Source: Streptantibioticus parmotrematis (GTDB taxonomy: Bacteria > Actinomycetota > Actinomycetes > Streptomycetales > Streptomycetaceae). Taken from it: a stretch of 64,000 nt of DNA. Shown here piece after piece: positions 26,239-34,911 of this stretch (positions within the stretch are counted from its first letter, which is position 1; every line of letters begins with the position of its first letter). Location: the NCBI RefSeq assembly GCF_019890615.1, contig NZ_JAINVZ010000001.1, positions 496,001 to 560,000 of the forward strand, given 5' to 3'. Both the position numbers and the translations under genes were made by a program. The notes below the pieces were generated by a model. The model was given only the letters and a program-made list of their open reading frames with translations. It was not told the DNA's origin and ran no database searches.

Positions 26239-26452
26239 GAGTGTCCCTTCTTGAACGGTGGGGAAACGGTGGGGAGTTCACGGCGATGCTGAATCCCCTG
26301 TGGCTGTGGCTGTGGCCAGGCTGCCGCCCGCGTGGTCGGCACGCCAAGGGCCCGAAGCCGGCGTGTGACAATCGCACCTGCGTAGCGTCTGTGAGCTGCG
26401 CAGTGAGACCGTGTCACCAGGATGTGGTGACGCCGCCGTAGGGAGATGAAGC

Positions 26453-28819
26453 GTGCCGTACTGGGCTCCGCTACCTGACGATGTGGGTCCGGCACACAGG
26501 CAACTCGTCAGCCGACTCCGTGCGTTGAAGGACGAGCATCGGCTGACGTACAAGGAGATGGGCCGGCTGACTCACTACAGCCACGCTTCGTGGGAGCGGT
26601 GGCTCAACGGCAAGCGCATGGTCACCCACGAGGCGCTGACGAGCCTCCTGGCGGTGACGGGTGGGGGCGAAGAGCTCTTGCGGCTGTACGAGGTCGCCGT
26701 CGGCCCACGGGACGTGCATGCCACGCGGGCTCCGCAGGCGGCCTCCGAAACGGTACGTCCAGAGCCCGTGACCCCCGGTCCCGAGGCGGCAGCCTCCATC
26801 AGCATCGCGCAACTCCCCCCGAACACGGCCGGGTTCGCTGGGCGCGAGCGTCAACTGCAAGTGCTGACGGAGACGCTCACCGAGGCGACCAGTCCGGGTG
26901 GACACCTCCGGATCGTGGTGATCACCGGCGGTGGTGGACTGGGAAAGACGGCCCTCGCCCTTCAGGCGGCACACCGCCTGGCCGACCGCTTCCCCGACGG
27001 GCGGTTCTTCGCCGACCTCGGCGGCACCGACCTCGACCCCCGTGAACCGCACCAGGTCCTCAGCGGTTGGCTCAGAGCTCTGGGCCAGGAAGTCGATCCC
27101 CGTGACGACCTGGACGAACTCTCCGGCCGCTGGCGCACCTGCTTGCACGGCCGGCGTGCGCTCGTGTTGCTGGACAACGCGAAGGACGCCCGCCAAGTGC
27201 TTCCGCTGCTGCCCGGAGAACAGGCATGCGCTGTCCTGGTCACCAGCCGGGGCTGGCTGGCCGGGGTCCCGGGTGCCCGGCACCTGGCCCTGGGGCCGCT
27301 GGAGGACGCGGAGGCCCTTGACCTGCTCGCCGCCCGGATCGGCGCGAGCCGCCTGGCGCAGGACCCGGACGCGGCAGCCCAGTTGGCCCGTCTGTGCGGA
27401 GGTATCCCGCTCGCCCTCCATATCGCCGGAGCCCGCCTGACCGCACGGCCCTCCTGGCCGGTGGCCGCCCTCAGCGCCCGACTCCGCGACGAAGGCCGCC
27501 GCCTCGACGAACTGAAGGTCGCCGATCTCGCCATCCGGTCGGTCTTCCAGCTGAGTTACACCAGCCTCCCCAAGCTCGAGGAGAACGAGTCGGTCGACCC
27601 CCGTCATGCCTTTCGTCTCCTGGGCCTCACCCCCAAGGAGGTCAGCCTGTCCGCCGCGGCCGCCCTCCTGGGGCAGCACGAGGACAGCACCGAAGCAGCC
27701 CTGGAACTCCTCGTCGACTCCCACCTGGTGGAAAGCCCGGTACCGGGGCGCTACCGCCTCCACGACCTGCTGCGGCTGTACGCCCGCGAGCAGGCGGAGC
27801 AGCAGGAGACCGAGGCCGACCGACGGGCGGCGGTCCGACGGATGGCCGCCTGGTATCTGGCCGGTCTGGCCACCGCTGACCGTCTTCTCCACCCGAACAC
27901 CCGCAGGCCCGACCTTCCCCAGGCGGACCCGCACCACCCCCCGGTCGTCCTCGACGACACCGCGGCCGCCCTCGCATGGTGCGACCAGGAACGCCCGGCC
28001 CTGGTGGACGCCGCTCGACTCGCCGCCGAGCACACGGCCCACGACGTCGCATGGCTGCTCGCCGTCTTCGCGGGAACCAGCTTCCGGCAGCGCGGCTGGT
28101 ACACGGAGTCTCTGACCATGAACACCATCGGCCTCGACGCCGCCCGGCTGCTCGGAGACCGGAGTGCCGAGGCGTCCATGCGCAACGGACGCAGCACACT
28201 GATGATCCTGGCCGGCCGCTTCGAGGAGGCCGGAGAGCACCTGACCGCCGCACTCGGCATCCGTCGGGAACTCGGAGACGCGATCGGCGAGCTGGCCGCC
28301 CTGGGCAACATCGGAACCCTGTACGCGGAGCAGGGGAAATGGGAAGACTCCAAGACGCATCAGCTCCAGGCTCTTGCCATGTCCCGAGTCCTCGGGCGGC
28401 GGTCGATCGAAGCGAACGCACTGAACAACCTCGGGACGTGTGCGGACGCACTGGGCGACTACGCGGAGGCGCTCGACCACTTGCACGCCGCCCTCACCCT
28501 CTACAGGGAGGAAGGCGACCGCGACGGCGAAGCCGTGGCATTGATCAACATGGCGGAGGCTCACCTTCACCACCAGCGCCCCGCCGAATCCTTGCCGTTG
28601 CTGGCAGAAGCACTGCCGATCACGCGGGAAGCCGGCGACCGCCACGCCGAGGCCACCGTCCTGGCCGACCTCGGCCGGATCAAAGCCGCACAGCAGCTCA
28701 CCGACGAGGCACGCCTCCTGCTTCGGCAGGCCCACGACCTGTGGGAGGAACTCGGCCATCACCGGGACGCCGCAGCGGTACGCGCGGAGATCGGAGCCCT
28801 GGAACCAGCCCCCGCTTGA
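26453..28819 (+). CDS. HTH / NB-ARC / TPR regulator (AfsR-like without SARP domain)
   Basis: The 788-residue protein has three parts. An N-terminal XRE-type helix-turn-helix (LTYKEMGRLTHYSHASWERWLNG) occupies about residues 28-55. A signal-transduction ATPase follows from about 120 with Walker A TGGGGLGKTALAL near 158-170, LVLLDNAKDARQVLPLLPG as Walker B, and an ARC2-like winged helix (PVPGRYRLHDLLRLYARE). A TPR array from about 500 to the end shows repeated LGDYAEALDHLHAAL-type helices. Such proteins are STAND switches that change DNA binding when a ligand or partner binds the TPR domain. The start is GTG 26453. It is divergent from a secreted-protein gene, the most likely target. Confidence 0.9.
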   Translation: MPYWAPLPDDVGPAHRQLVSRLRALKDEHRLTYKEMGRLTHYSHASWERWLNGKRMVTHEALTSLLAVTGGGEELLRLYEVAVGPRDVHATRAPQAASETVRPEPVTPGPEAAASISIAQLPPNTAGFAGRERQLQVLTETLTEATSPGGHLRIVVITGGGGLGKTALALQAAHRLADRFPDGRFFADLGGTDLDPREPHQVLSGWLRALGQEVDPRDDLDELSGRWRTCLHGRRALVLLDNAKDARQVLPLLPGEQACAVLVTSRGWLAGVPGARHLALGPLEDAEALDLLAARIGASRLAQDPDAAAQLARLCGGIPLALHIAGARLTARPSWPVAALSARLRDEGRRLDELKVADLAIRSVFQLSYTSLPKLEENESVDPRHAFRLLGLTPKEVSLSAAAALLGQHEDSTEAALELLVDSHLVESPVPGRYRLHDLLRLYAREQAEQQETEADRRAAVRRMAAWYLAGLATADRLLHPNTRRPDLPQADPHHPPVVLDDTAAALAWCDQERPALVDAARLAAEHTAHDVAWLLAVFAGTSFRQRGWYTESLTMNTIGLDAARLLGDRSAEASMRNGRSTLMILAGRFEEAGEHLTAALGIRRELGDAIGELAALGNIGTLYAEQGKWEDSKTHQLQALAMSRVLGRRSIEANALNNLGTCADALGDYAEALDHLHAALTLYREEGDRDGEAVALINMAEAHLHHQRPAESLPLLAEALPITREAGDRHAEATVLADLGRIKAAQQLTDEARLLLRQAHDLWEELGHHRDAAAVRAEIGALEPAPA

Positions 28820-29279
28820 GCAGGCCGCCACGCACCGCAGCGCCATCCGCGACGCCCTGCCGACTTTGCCCACGAGGAGCTGCTTGTCGAACCCGTCCGC
28901 CAGGTTCACCAGTTCGGCGCGACCCCGGACGGCCATCACTCCCGCTCCTCGCGGCAGTAAGGTTCGCACCACTCCTCAGGGGCGGGGCTCCAACCTGTGA
29001 GACGGCTTCTCGGCGACGCGTGTTTCGTCGGCTGGAGCGTGCCGTCGGCGCAGTCTCCGCGGGTCGGTGTTTTGACCGAACGGCCCGGCGACAAGGCTCG
29101 CTGCCATGATGTGGCCGATGCCCGGCACCACGAGCGTCACCTTCAGGCCCTGCCTCCCCGGCGCGGCCGGTCGCAGGCCGAGCTGCGGACGACCAGCCGC
29201 TACTGGCCGGCTTCGGTGTGCTTCCGGATCGTCGCGGTGACGTCCAGCCGTGCGTACGCGACGGTCGCCGGCCGGGTCG
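28820..29279. other. Intergenic, no supportable gene
   Basis: About 460 bp between convergent genes. A minus-strand fragment near 29090-29150 reads VTLVVPGIGHIMAASLVAG, slightly like the PGIG loop of IS110-type transposases, but without any supporting domain. Confidence 0.4.
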
Positions 29280-29861
29280 TCAGGTGCGGGGCCGGTAGCT
29301 GGCGATGATGACACCGGTGGCGGTGGGGGCAGCGTCCGCGAGGTCGAGTGTGGTGGGGGCGAAGCCGTTGGTGAACAGGCGGTGTCCGGTGCCGAGGACG
29401 AGGGGGTGGACGCACAGCAGGTATTCGTCGATGAGGCCGAGCGGGGAGAGCGACTGGATCAACGCACCGCTGCCCATGATGTGCAGGTCATGCCCCGGGA
29501 TCCTTTTGAGTTCGGCGATCGCTGCTGGGATGTCGCCGCTGAGCAGAGTGGAACGGGGCCACGGCAGGGGCTGGGCCAAGGTGTTGGAGGCAACGTACTT
29601 GGGGGCGTTGTTGAGGGCGTCGCGGAACGGACTGTCCTGGGTGTTCCAGTGAGCCAGGACGTCCTGGTAGGTGCGGCGTCCCATCAGGTACCCGCTGCTG
29701 GCGGCCAGCCGTCGGCCCCATGCCCGGGTGACGGCTTCGTCTCCGCCGCGTGCGGCGGCCCAACCGCCTTGGGTGAACCCGTCACGGGTGTCTTCGTCAC
29801 GACGCCCGGGTCCTTGCATGACGCCGTCCAGGGTGACGTGGTTGATCACGACGATCCTCAT
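29280..29861 (-). CDS. Dihydrofolate reductase / RibD C-terminal-like protein
   Basis: From ATG 29861 (GGGGAG just upstream) the protein has 193 residues. It starts with the strand MRIVVINHVTLDGVMQ typical of the RibD_C/YyaP-like DHFR superfamily. It continues with GYLMGRRTYQDVLAHW (NADPH-binding region) and HIMGSGALIQSL before LIDEYLLCVHPLVLGTGHRLF, the family's closing segment. It probably reduces a small substrate with NADPH; it is not the essential folate enzyme. The extra 35 residues of the longer frame are not conserved in character. It appears to stand alone. Confidence 0.88.
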   Translation of the reverse strand: MRIVVINHVTLDGVMQGPGRRDEDTRDGFTQGGWAAARGGDEAVTRAWGRRLAASSGYLMGRRTYQDVLAHWNTQDSPFRDALNNAPKYVASNTLAQPLPWPRSTLLSGDIPAAIAELKRIPGHDLHIMGSGALIQSLSPLGLIDEYLLCVHPLVLGTGHRLFTNGFAPTTLDLADAAPTATGVIIASYRPRT

Positions 29862-30328
29862 GGCACTCCCCTCTACCGGTGAACCCGGACTGTACGGGCA
29901 ACACCGCGCTGATCCCGGTAACCGACCCGGACCGCTGTCACCGGTTCCCAGACCCGCGCCGTCCATCGCTCGGCGTCCCGGACCTGATACGGGCGCAGTT
30001 CACCGCAGCGGCCACCGTGCGCCCGGTGCCGGTGCCGGTGCCGGTGCCGGTGCCTTTCGCCTGCCTGGTGCTCACCGATGCCACGTCACCACCATCGCGG
30101 CCTCCGCCCGGGGGCCTGCGACGGCTCCGCGCGGCGGATGCGGGCGCGGTCGGGTCCCGTTCGCGACGGCAGGCGTTGCCACTTGGGACGCCCGCCCCCC
30201 CGCCCGCCTTCCGCGACGCCTGGGGTGCCGAGTGGGCAGAGGGGCGACGTGATGCGTACCCCGGACCACAGCGGCGGGTTCCTGCGGCGCACGACGCGCG
30301 GCTTCCGGCGAAGCACCCATCAGACTCC
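29862..30328. other. Intergenic with a hexanucleotide tandem repeat
   Basis: Five copies of GGTGCC run from 30025 to 30054. The rest of this 467-bp gap has long open frames but no recognisable protein. Confidence 0.7.
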
Positions 30329-30898
30329 CTACATCCCGATAGGGTGCGCCAGGCCGTTCAGGATGAGGGCGAGGCCTGCCTCGAAGGCCGACTCGTGATC
30401 GATCACCGGCACATCTGCCGGGAGGCCCGTGCCGTCACTGGCATCCGTTTCCGCCTGCTCCTCCAGGGCGCTTCCGACGGTAAACCGGCTCGCGGTCAGC
30501 ATCGCCATCTGCGCGTCCCGCTCCGGGACGCCGGAGGCCACGAGGAAGTCCATCTTGTGGCGGATCCGGTCGAGGTCGCCGGTGGGGGTGCTGCCCGCGT
30601 GGAGCCGTGCTCCGTCCCGACGCATCAGCAGGGTCCGCCTGAAGCTGCGGGTGTTGTCCGCGAACCAGTCGCGCCAGTCGTCGTCGGGCGCCGGCAGGGG
30701 TGCGGTCGCATGGGGGGTCATCGCCGCCTCCGCCATGGCGGCGAGGAGGTCCTTCTTGGTGCGGAAGTACCAGTAGAGCGACGGCTGTTCGACGTTCAGT
30801 CGCTTCGCCAGCCTTCTCGTGCTGACGGCGTCCAGCCCCACCTCGTCGAGCAGGCCGAGCGCCTCGGCGACGACGGCCTCGCGGTTCATCTTGGTCAC
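30329..30898 (-). CDS. TetR regulator close to tetracycline repressors (TetR_C_1)
   Basis: The 189-residue protein resembles true tetracycline repressors throughout. The recognition region reads STRRLAKRLNVEQPSLYWYF, close to the recalled TetR(B) [21 protein letters not shown]. The core contains DNTRSFRRTLLMRRDGARLH, which keeps the equivalents of Asn82, Phe86 and His100 of TetR(B), and ALEEQ keeps Glu147. These are tetracycline/Mg contacts in the classic protein. It is divergent from a flavin monooxygenase gene. Two tetO-like palindromes lie between them. Recognition of a tetracycline-like polyketide is a reasonable inference. Confidence 0.9.
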   Translation of the reverse strand: MTKMNREAVVAEALGLLDEVGLDAVSTRRLAKRLNVEQPSLYWYFRTKKDLLAAMAEAAMTPHATAPLPAPDDDWRDWFADNTRSFRRTLLMRRDGARLHAGSTPTGDLDRIRHKMDFLVASGVPERDAQMAMLTASRFTVGSALEEQAETDASDGTGLPADVPVIDHESAFEAGLALILNGLAHPIGM

Positions 30899-30905
30899 GT
30901 TGACA

Positions 30906-30953
30906 ATCTATCGCCGATAGATGACGCTGGAGAGGAATCTTTCACTGATAGAT
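30906..30953. promoter_or_regulatory. Two tetO-like operators
   Basis: ATCTATCGCCGATAGAT (30906-30922) is a 17-bp palindrome with perfect 7-bp arms. ATCTTTCACTGATAGAT (30937-30953) has one arm mismatch. Both contain the CTATC-N3-GATAG layout of classical tetO. TTGACA at 30900-30905 touches the first. The second overlaps TAGATT (30949-30954), a likely -10 of the monooxygenase gene. Confidence 0.8.
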
Positions 30954-30969
30954 TTTGGGGGGTGCGGAC

Positions 30970-32220
30970 ATGACGAGGGGATCGGGCAGGCAGGCCCTGA
31001 GGGTTCTCGTCGCCGGTGGGGGGATCGCGGGGCAGGCCCTGGCCTTCTGGCTCACCCGGGGAGGCCACCAGGTGACCGTTGCCGAACGCTTTCCGGCACT
31101 GCGGGCCACCGGGGCCCAGGTCGACCTGCGAGGTCAGGGCATCGAGGCCGTCAAGCGGATGGGCCTTCTCGACGCCGTCCGCGGCAAGCTCGTGGACGAG
31201 GCGGGCGTCGCCTTCATCGACGCACGCGGCAAGCCGAAGGCGACGATCATGGCCAACACCTCGGGGAAGGGGCGGCAGACCCTCACGTCCGAGTACGAGA
31301 TCATGCGCGGGGACTTGGTGCGCATCCTGTACGACGCCACCAAGGACGACACCGAGTACGTCTTCGGCGTGAGCGTGGACGGCTTCGAGCAGGGCGCCGA
31401 CAAGGTCGTCGGGCACTTCTCCGACGGATCCTCCGGCGCGTTCGACCTCCTGGTCGGCGCGGACGGGCAGGGGTCGCGCGTCCGGCGAGCGATGCTCCCG
31501 GAGGGTCTCGACCCGTACCGGCGGGTGGGCATCCACATGGCCTACTGGTTCGTTCCGCGCATCGCGTCCGACACGAATATCCGGGACACCTACATGGTCC
31601 CGGGCGGTCGCCAGATCATGCGCCGCAGCCACAACCCGACCCAGACGCAGGCGTATTTCGTCATACGGGAGGAGTCAGAGGAAGCCTCGGCGATCCACCG
31701 GGCGCCCGTCGAGCGCCAGCAGGAGTTCTGGGCGAGCAGGTTCCACGACGCCGGATGGCAGACCGAGCGCTTCGTCGAGGGCATGAGGACCAGCCCGTTC
31801 TTCTACTCCCAGGAGATCGTCCAGGTCCGCACCGACACCTGGTCGCAGGGCCGCGTGGTCCTGGCCGGTGACGCCGCGCACTGTGCCTCCCCCTACAGCG
31901 GCATGGGCGTCTCCGGCGGCCTGGTCGGCGCCCACGTCCTGGCAGGAGAGATCAACCGGCACCCGGGCGACCTGCCGACCGCGCTGGCGGGCTACGACCG
32001 CGTACTGCGGCCCTTCGTCGACGAGATCCAGGGCGAAGTCAACCCACGCCTGCTGCGCCTGGGCCTGCCGATGAGCCGGCGTGCGATCGACGTCTTCCAG
32101 GCCACCACCGCGCTGGCCTGCTTCCTTCACGTCCCCGACCTCGCCGCGCGCCTTTCGACGCACGACCGCGGCGGCGACTGGCAGCTCCCCGAGCACCCGG
32201 CACCGACCGACGCCGTCTGA
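30970..32220 (+). CDS. Class A FAD-dependent monooxygenase (TetX/aromatic hydroxylase-like)
   Basis: The 416-residue enzyme has an N-terminal Rossmann motif VLVAGGGIAGQALAFWL (GxGxxG-type), the VDLRGQGIEAVKRMGLLDAV segment, DLLVGADGQGSRVR (DG motif, binds FAD and NADPH), and RVVLAGDAAHCASPYSGMGV (GD motif). It should hydroxylate an aromatic or polyketide substrate with NADPH and O2. The tail after 370 is short, as in tetracycline destructases and related enzymes. The ATG at 30970 follows GGGGGG by 8 nt. It is repressed by the divergent TetR through tetO-like sites. Confidence 0.88.
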   Translation: MTRGSGRQALRVLVAGGGIAGQALAFWLTRGGHQVTVAERFPALRATGAQVDLRGQGIEAVKRMGLLDAVRGKLVDEAGVAFIDARGKPKATIMANTSGKGRQTLTSEYEIMRGDLVRILYDATKDDTEYVFGVSVDGFEQGADKVVGHFSDGSSGAFDLLVGADGQGSRVRRAMLPEGLDPYRRVGIHMAYWFVPRIASDTNIRDTYMVPGGRQIMRRSHNPTQTQAYFVIREESEEASAIHRAPVERQQEFWASRFHDAGWQTERFVEGMRTSPFFYSQEIVQVRTDTWSQGRVVLAGDAAHCASPYSGMGVSGGLVGAHVLAGEINRHPGDLPTALAGYDRVLRPFVDEIQGEVNPRLLRLGLPMSRRAIDVFQATTALACFLHVPDLAARLSTHDRGGDWQLPEHPAPTDAV

Positions 32221-32667
32221 GAGCGACCGCGCAGTTCGCGCCGACGGCCTCCGTCTCGGACGCGCTCGATCCGCATCGGTCCCGCCACGTCCACTGCCCG
32301 AACGGGGTACGGACACGTACGGGGTCGTCGTCGGACCGCTTCCTCCCGAGCCTCTGGAGAACGCGGGGTCGTCGGACCAACGCTTCCCCCCGGTGCCTCC
32401 CGTGCCCTCCGTGCCTCCCGAGACGCGGGACGCCCGGATCGGGTGTGGTCGGAGGGCGGTTGTGGGGTGTCGGGTTGTCGGAGGAGGGGGCCGTCATTGC
32501 GTAGTTCTACTGATACCGCCGTGCCGGCCCCGCGCCTTACATTGGCTGCTCGGACACGGTCAGCCAATCGGACGTCGCAGACGCTCGGGGGAGCCGCGAG
32601 GGAGCCGGAACCGCCCGGCCCTCGATGCCGGTTCCCTACGCGCGTAGATCGGACGGGCGCACAAGCT
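32221..32667. other. Upstream region of the cluster regulator, with an inverted repeat
   Basis: No gene is seen in these 447 bp. ATTGGCTG (32541-32548) and CAGCCAAT (32561-32568) are perfect arms about 100 bp before the LuxR-type gene and could be an operator or a hairpin in its leader. Confidence 0.5.
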
Positions 32668-33477
32668 ATGTACAAGACCTACGAGAGCAGAGCCGACGCA
32701 GCGGGAACGCCCCGTGCAGAAATGGCCGAACTCCTGGTCGCGCTGTCGGAGCAGACGGAGCGTTGGGTGTCCGGCCTGACGCAGACCCAGTCGCGGATCA
32801 GGGCCCTGGCCGAACGGGAAGCCGTCCGGCCCCGGCAGCCGGGCGGCTTCCCGGTGCTGGACGCTCCCCAGGCGGTCGTGATGGTCACCGATCTCGTCGC
32901 CCGGGGTGAGCATCGGATCGCCTACGTCCGTCCTCCCGACGTCTCGTTCCTGGACCCGCGGGAGACGCGCGCGGCGATCCTGGCCAATCCGGAGGTCGTC
33001 GCCCAGGAACTGGTGAGCCGCCCCTCCCGGGTGCCTCGCACCGTGCCGGGGCAGAACCGGATCTCGGTGAGGACCACGTGGACCGAACTGCACGAAATCG
33101 CGATCATCGACGACAGCATGGCCCTCCTCCCTTCGCCGGGAGCTGACGGCTCCGGCGAGATCGCCGTGGTCCAAGAGCCGTTCGTCGTAAGGCAGTTGTC
33201 GCAGTTCTTCAAAGCGGCCTGGGTGCAGGCGGGCGGGCGCGCGGGAGGACCGGCGGCCGACGACGGTGCGGGGTCCGACATCAAGCGCCGCATCCTCCTG
33301 ATGCTCGCCGAGGGGGCGAAGGACGAGACGGTGGCCCGCCAGCTCGGCATCTCGCTGCGGCACTGCCGTCGCCACGTGGCCGAGATCCTGGACCAGTTGG
33401 GCTCCACTAGCCGCTTCCAGGCGGGGGTGAGGGCGGCGATGCTGGGCGCGTTCCCCGCCCAGCCCCCGGCTCGCTGA
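32668..33477 (+). CDS. LuxR-type helix-turn-helix regulator, probable cluster regulator
   Basis: The 269-residue protein has an N-terminal helical part (EMAELLVALSEQTERWVSGL), a middle alpha/beta region (IAIIDDSMALLP) of the kind found in streptomycete TrmB/LuxR-like regulators, and a C-terminal LuxR helix-turn-helix (DIKRRILLMLAEGAKDETVA, then RQLGISLRHCRRHVAEILDQ). It lacks an autoinducer or receiver domain. It lies at the left end of the thiopeptide cluster and points toward it, so a pathway role is likely. The start is ATG 32668; the frame open to 32443 is noncoding in character. The stop codon lies in a tandem duplication. Confidence 0.85.
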   Translation: MYKTYESRADAAGTPRAEMAELLVALSEQTERWVSGLTQTQSRIRALAEREAVRPRQPGGFPVLDAPQAVVMVTDLVARGEHRIAYVRPPDVSFLDPRETRAAILANPEVVAQELVSRPSRVPRTVPGQNRISVRTTWTELHEIAIIDDSMALLPSPGADGSGEIAVVQEPFVVRQLSQFFKAAWVQAGGRAGGPAADDGAGSDIKRRILLMLAEGAKDETVARQLGISLRHCRRHVAEILDQLGSTSRFQAGVRAAMLGAFPAQPPAR

Positions 33478-33503
33478 CCTCACTCCCTGCTCGCTGACCT
33501 CAC
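33469..33503. repeat. Direct duplication across the regulator stop codon
   Basis: GCTCGCTGACCTCAC occurs at 33469-33483 and 33489-33503 (period 20 bp). The first copy contains the TGA stop. Confidence 0.85.
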
Positions 33504-33525
33504 CCCCCGGATCGCTGCCCCCGTC

Positions 33526-34911
33526 TCACCGGCCTGGCGGGCGGAATCCCGCGGCTTCCACCTCGCGTGCGGCCTGCTCCGTTCCGGAGGGTGCCGTGAG
33601 CACGATGCCGGCGAAGTCCGCCGCGGCCAGGTCGCGTGCCGCCGCGCGGACTTCCTCGTCCCCGGTCCGCGCGATCCGCCGCAACTGCTCCGGCAGCCGG
33701 TTCCCGAGAACGGTCTCCGGCGGCAGCGCGTTCAGCAGATTGGCCGTCCCGTTCTGGGTCGCGGACAGGACGGTCACCGAGCCGACCGCGTAGCCCCGGG
33801 CGGCCGTGATCTCCTCGTCGCTCGGCGGGTTGTCGGTGGCGAACCCGTCCAGCTCCTCGCGCAACGCGGCCAGTGCGACGCCCAGTTGACCGGGCCGGGT
33901 GTCGAAGTCAACTGCCAGCAGGCTGCGTTCCGGGTGGTCGGTGATGCGGCTGCGGACCCGGTACGTCAGGCCGTCGCGTTCCCGCAGGCGTTCGGTCAGA
34001 CGGGAGCCGAAGGAGGCGGCCAGGACCAGATGGGCCAGGCGGACAGCGGGATGCTTCGGGTCCTCGGCGTCCGGCACCGGGGCGAGCAGGCAGACCTGGA
34101 CCTGACGGCTTCCCGGTCGGCTCACCACCGCCACCCCCGGAACCGGTGCCGGAAGTCGCGGCATCCGTGCCGCCTCACCCTGCCCCCGCCAGGTCCGCAA
34201 CGCGTGCTCGGCGACAGCGACCGCGGACATCGGATCCAGATCCCCGACCAGCAGCAGGCGGGAACCCGAGGGCAGCAGGGCTCGGGCGTGCAGCGCCTCA
34301 ACGCGAGCGTCCTCGACCGCCGCCACCGCCTCGGGCGTGGGGACCTCGCGCGCCAGCGGATGCCCGGGGAAGCAGTGTTCGAGCATCGCCTCGCGGGCGA
34401 CGACACCGGGCTGCGCGCGGTAGGCACGGAGCCGGTGGCCCAGGAGTGTCCTGTGGGTCAGCACCTCGTCCGGGGGCCGCCGCGGATCGGCCAGCGTCGC
34501 CCCGAGCAGTTCGAGCGCCGGGGCGAGGCCTTCCGCCGTGACCGCGCCCTGCACGGTGAGCCGTTCAGGGGTGACGCTCGCCTTCAGCGAACCGCCGAGC
34601 AGGCCGAGCGCGGCTTCGAGGTCGGCACGGGTACCGCGTGCGGTGCTGCCGAGCAGTACGGCCGCCAGCACCTCGGCGGTGGCGGCATGGTCGTCGTCGA
34701 CGCCACCGAGCGGTACGGCCAGCCGCAGTTCGACCACCGGCACCGAAGGGCGGCGCACGGCGGCGACGCGCAGGCCGTCGGCGGTCGTGTGCTCGGCGAT
34801 CGAATCCGGGCTGTCGAGGTACGCGGCCGGGACGGCCGTGGGCACAGGCGGCAGGACGGCGGTGGTCACAGGCGGCAGGACGGGCCCGGCGGCGACGCTG
34901 CGGATGGTCAT
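33526..34911 (-). CDS. M16 peptidase-like protein, noncatalytic subunit
   Basis: From ATG 34911 the protein has 461 residues with the two M16 half-domains. The place where HxxEH should be reads AATAEVLAAVLLGST, so zinc cannot be bound. The second half keeps the substrate-side Arg/Tyr pair in RLRERDGLTYRVRS, which catalytic partners of M16B heterodimers usually lack. It overlaps the catalytic subunit gene by 4 bp (ATGA), giving equal synthesis. Known heterodimers of this kind include PqqF/G and AlbE/F. In this cluster it probably processes the thiopeptide leader. Confidence 0.9.
   Translation of the reverse strand: MTIRSVAAGPVLPPVTTAVLPPVPTAVPAAYLDSPDSIAEHTTADGLRVAAVRRPSVPVVELRLAVPLGGVDDDHAATAEVLAAVLLGSTARGTRADLEAALGLLGGSLKASVTPERLTVQGAVTAEGLAPALELLGATLADPRRPPDEVLTHRTLLGHRLRAYRAQPGVVAREAMLEHCFPGHPLAREVPTPEAVAAVEDARVEALHARALLPSGSRLLLVGDLDPMSAVAVAEHALRTWRGQGEAARMPRLPAPVPGVAVVSRPGSRQVQVCLLAPVPDAEDPKHPAVRLAHLVLAASFGSRLTERLRERDGLTYRVRSRITDHPERSLLAVDFDTRPGQLGVALAALREELDGFATDNPPSDEEITAARGYAVGSVTVLSATQNGTANLLNALPPETVLGNRLPEQLRRIARTGDEEVRAAARDLAAADFAGIVLTAPSGTEQAAREVEAAGFRPPGR

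Noticed and set aside
25060..26292. 410-codon plus-strand frame over two leftward secreted-protein genes
   Set aside because: The minus strand has two signal-peptide proteins with good ribosome sites; the plus frame is Gly/Val/Arg-rich shadow.
28976..29314. Possible IS110-type transposase fragment (PGIG loop)
   Set aside because: Only one short motif, no catalytic DEDD residues and no flanking repeats; chance similarity is likely.
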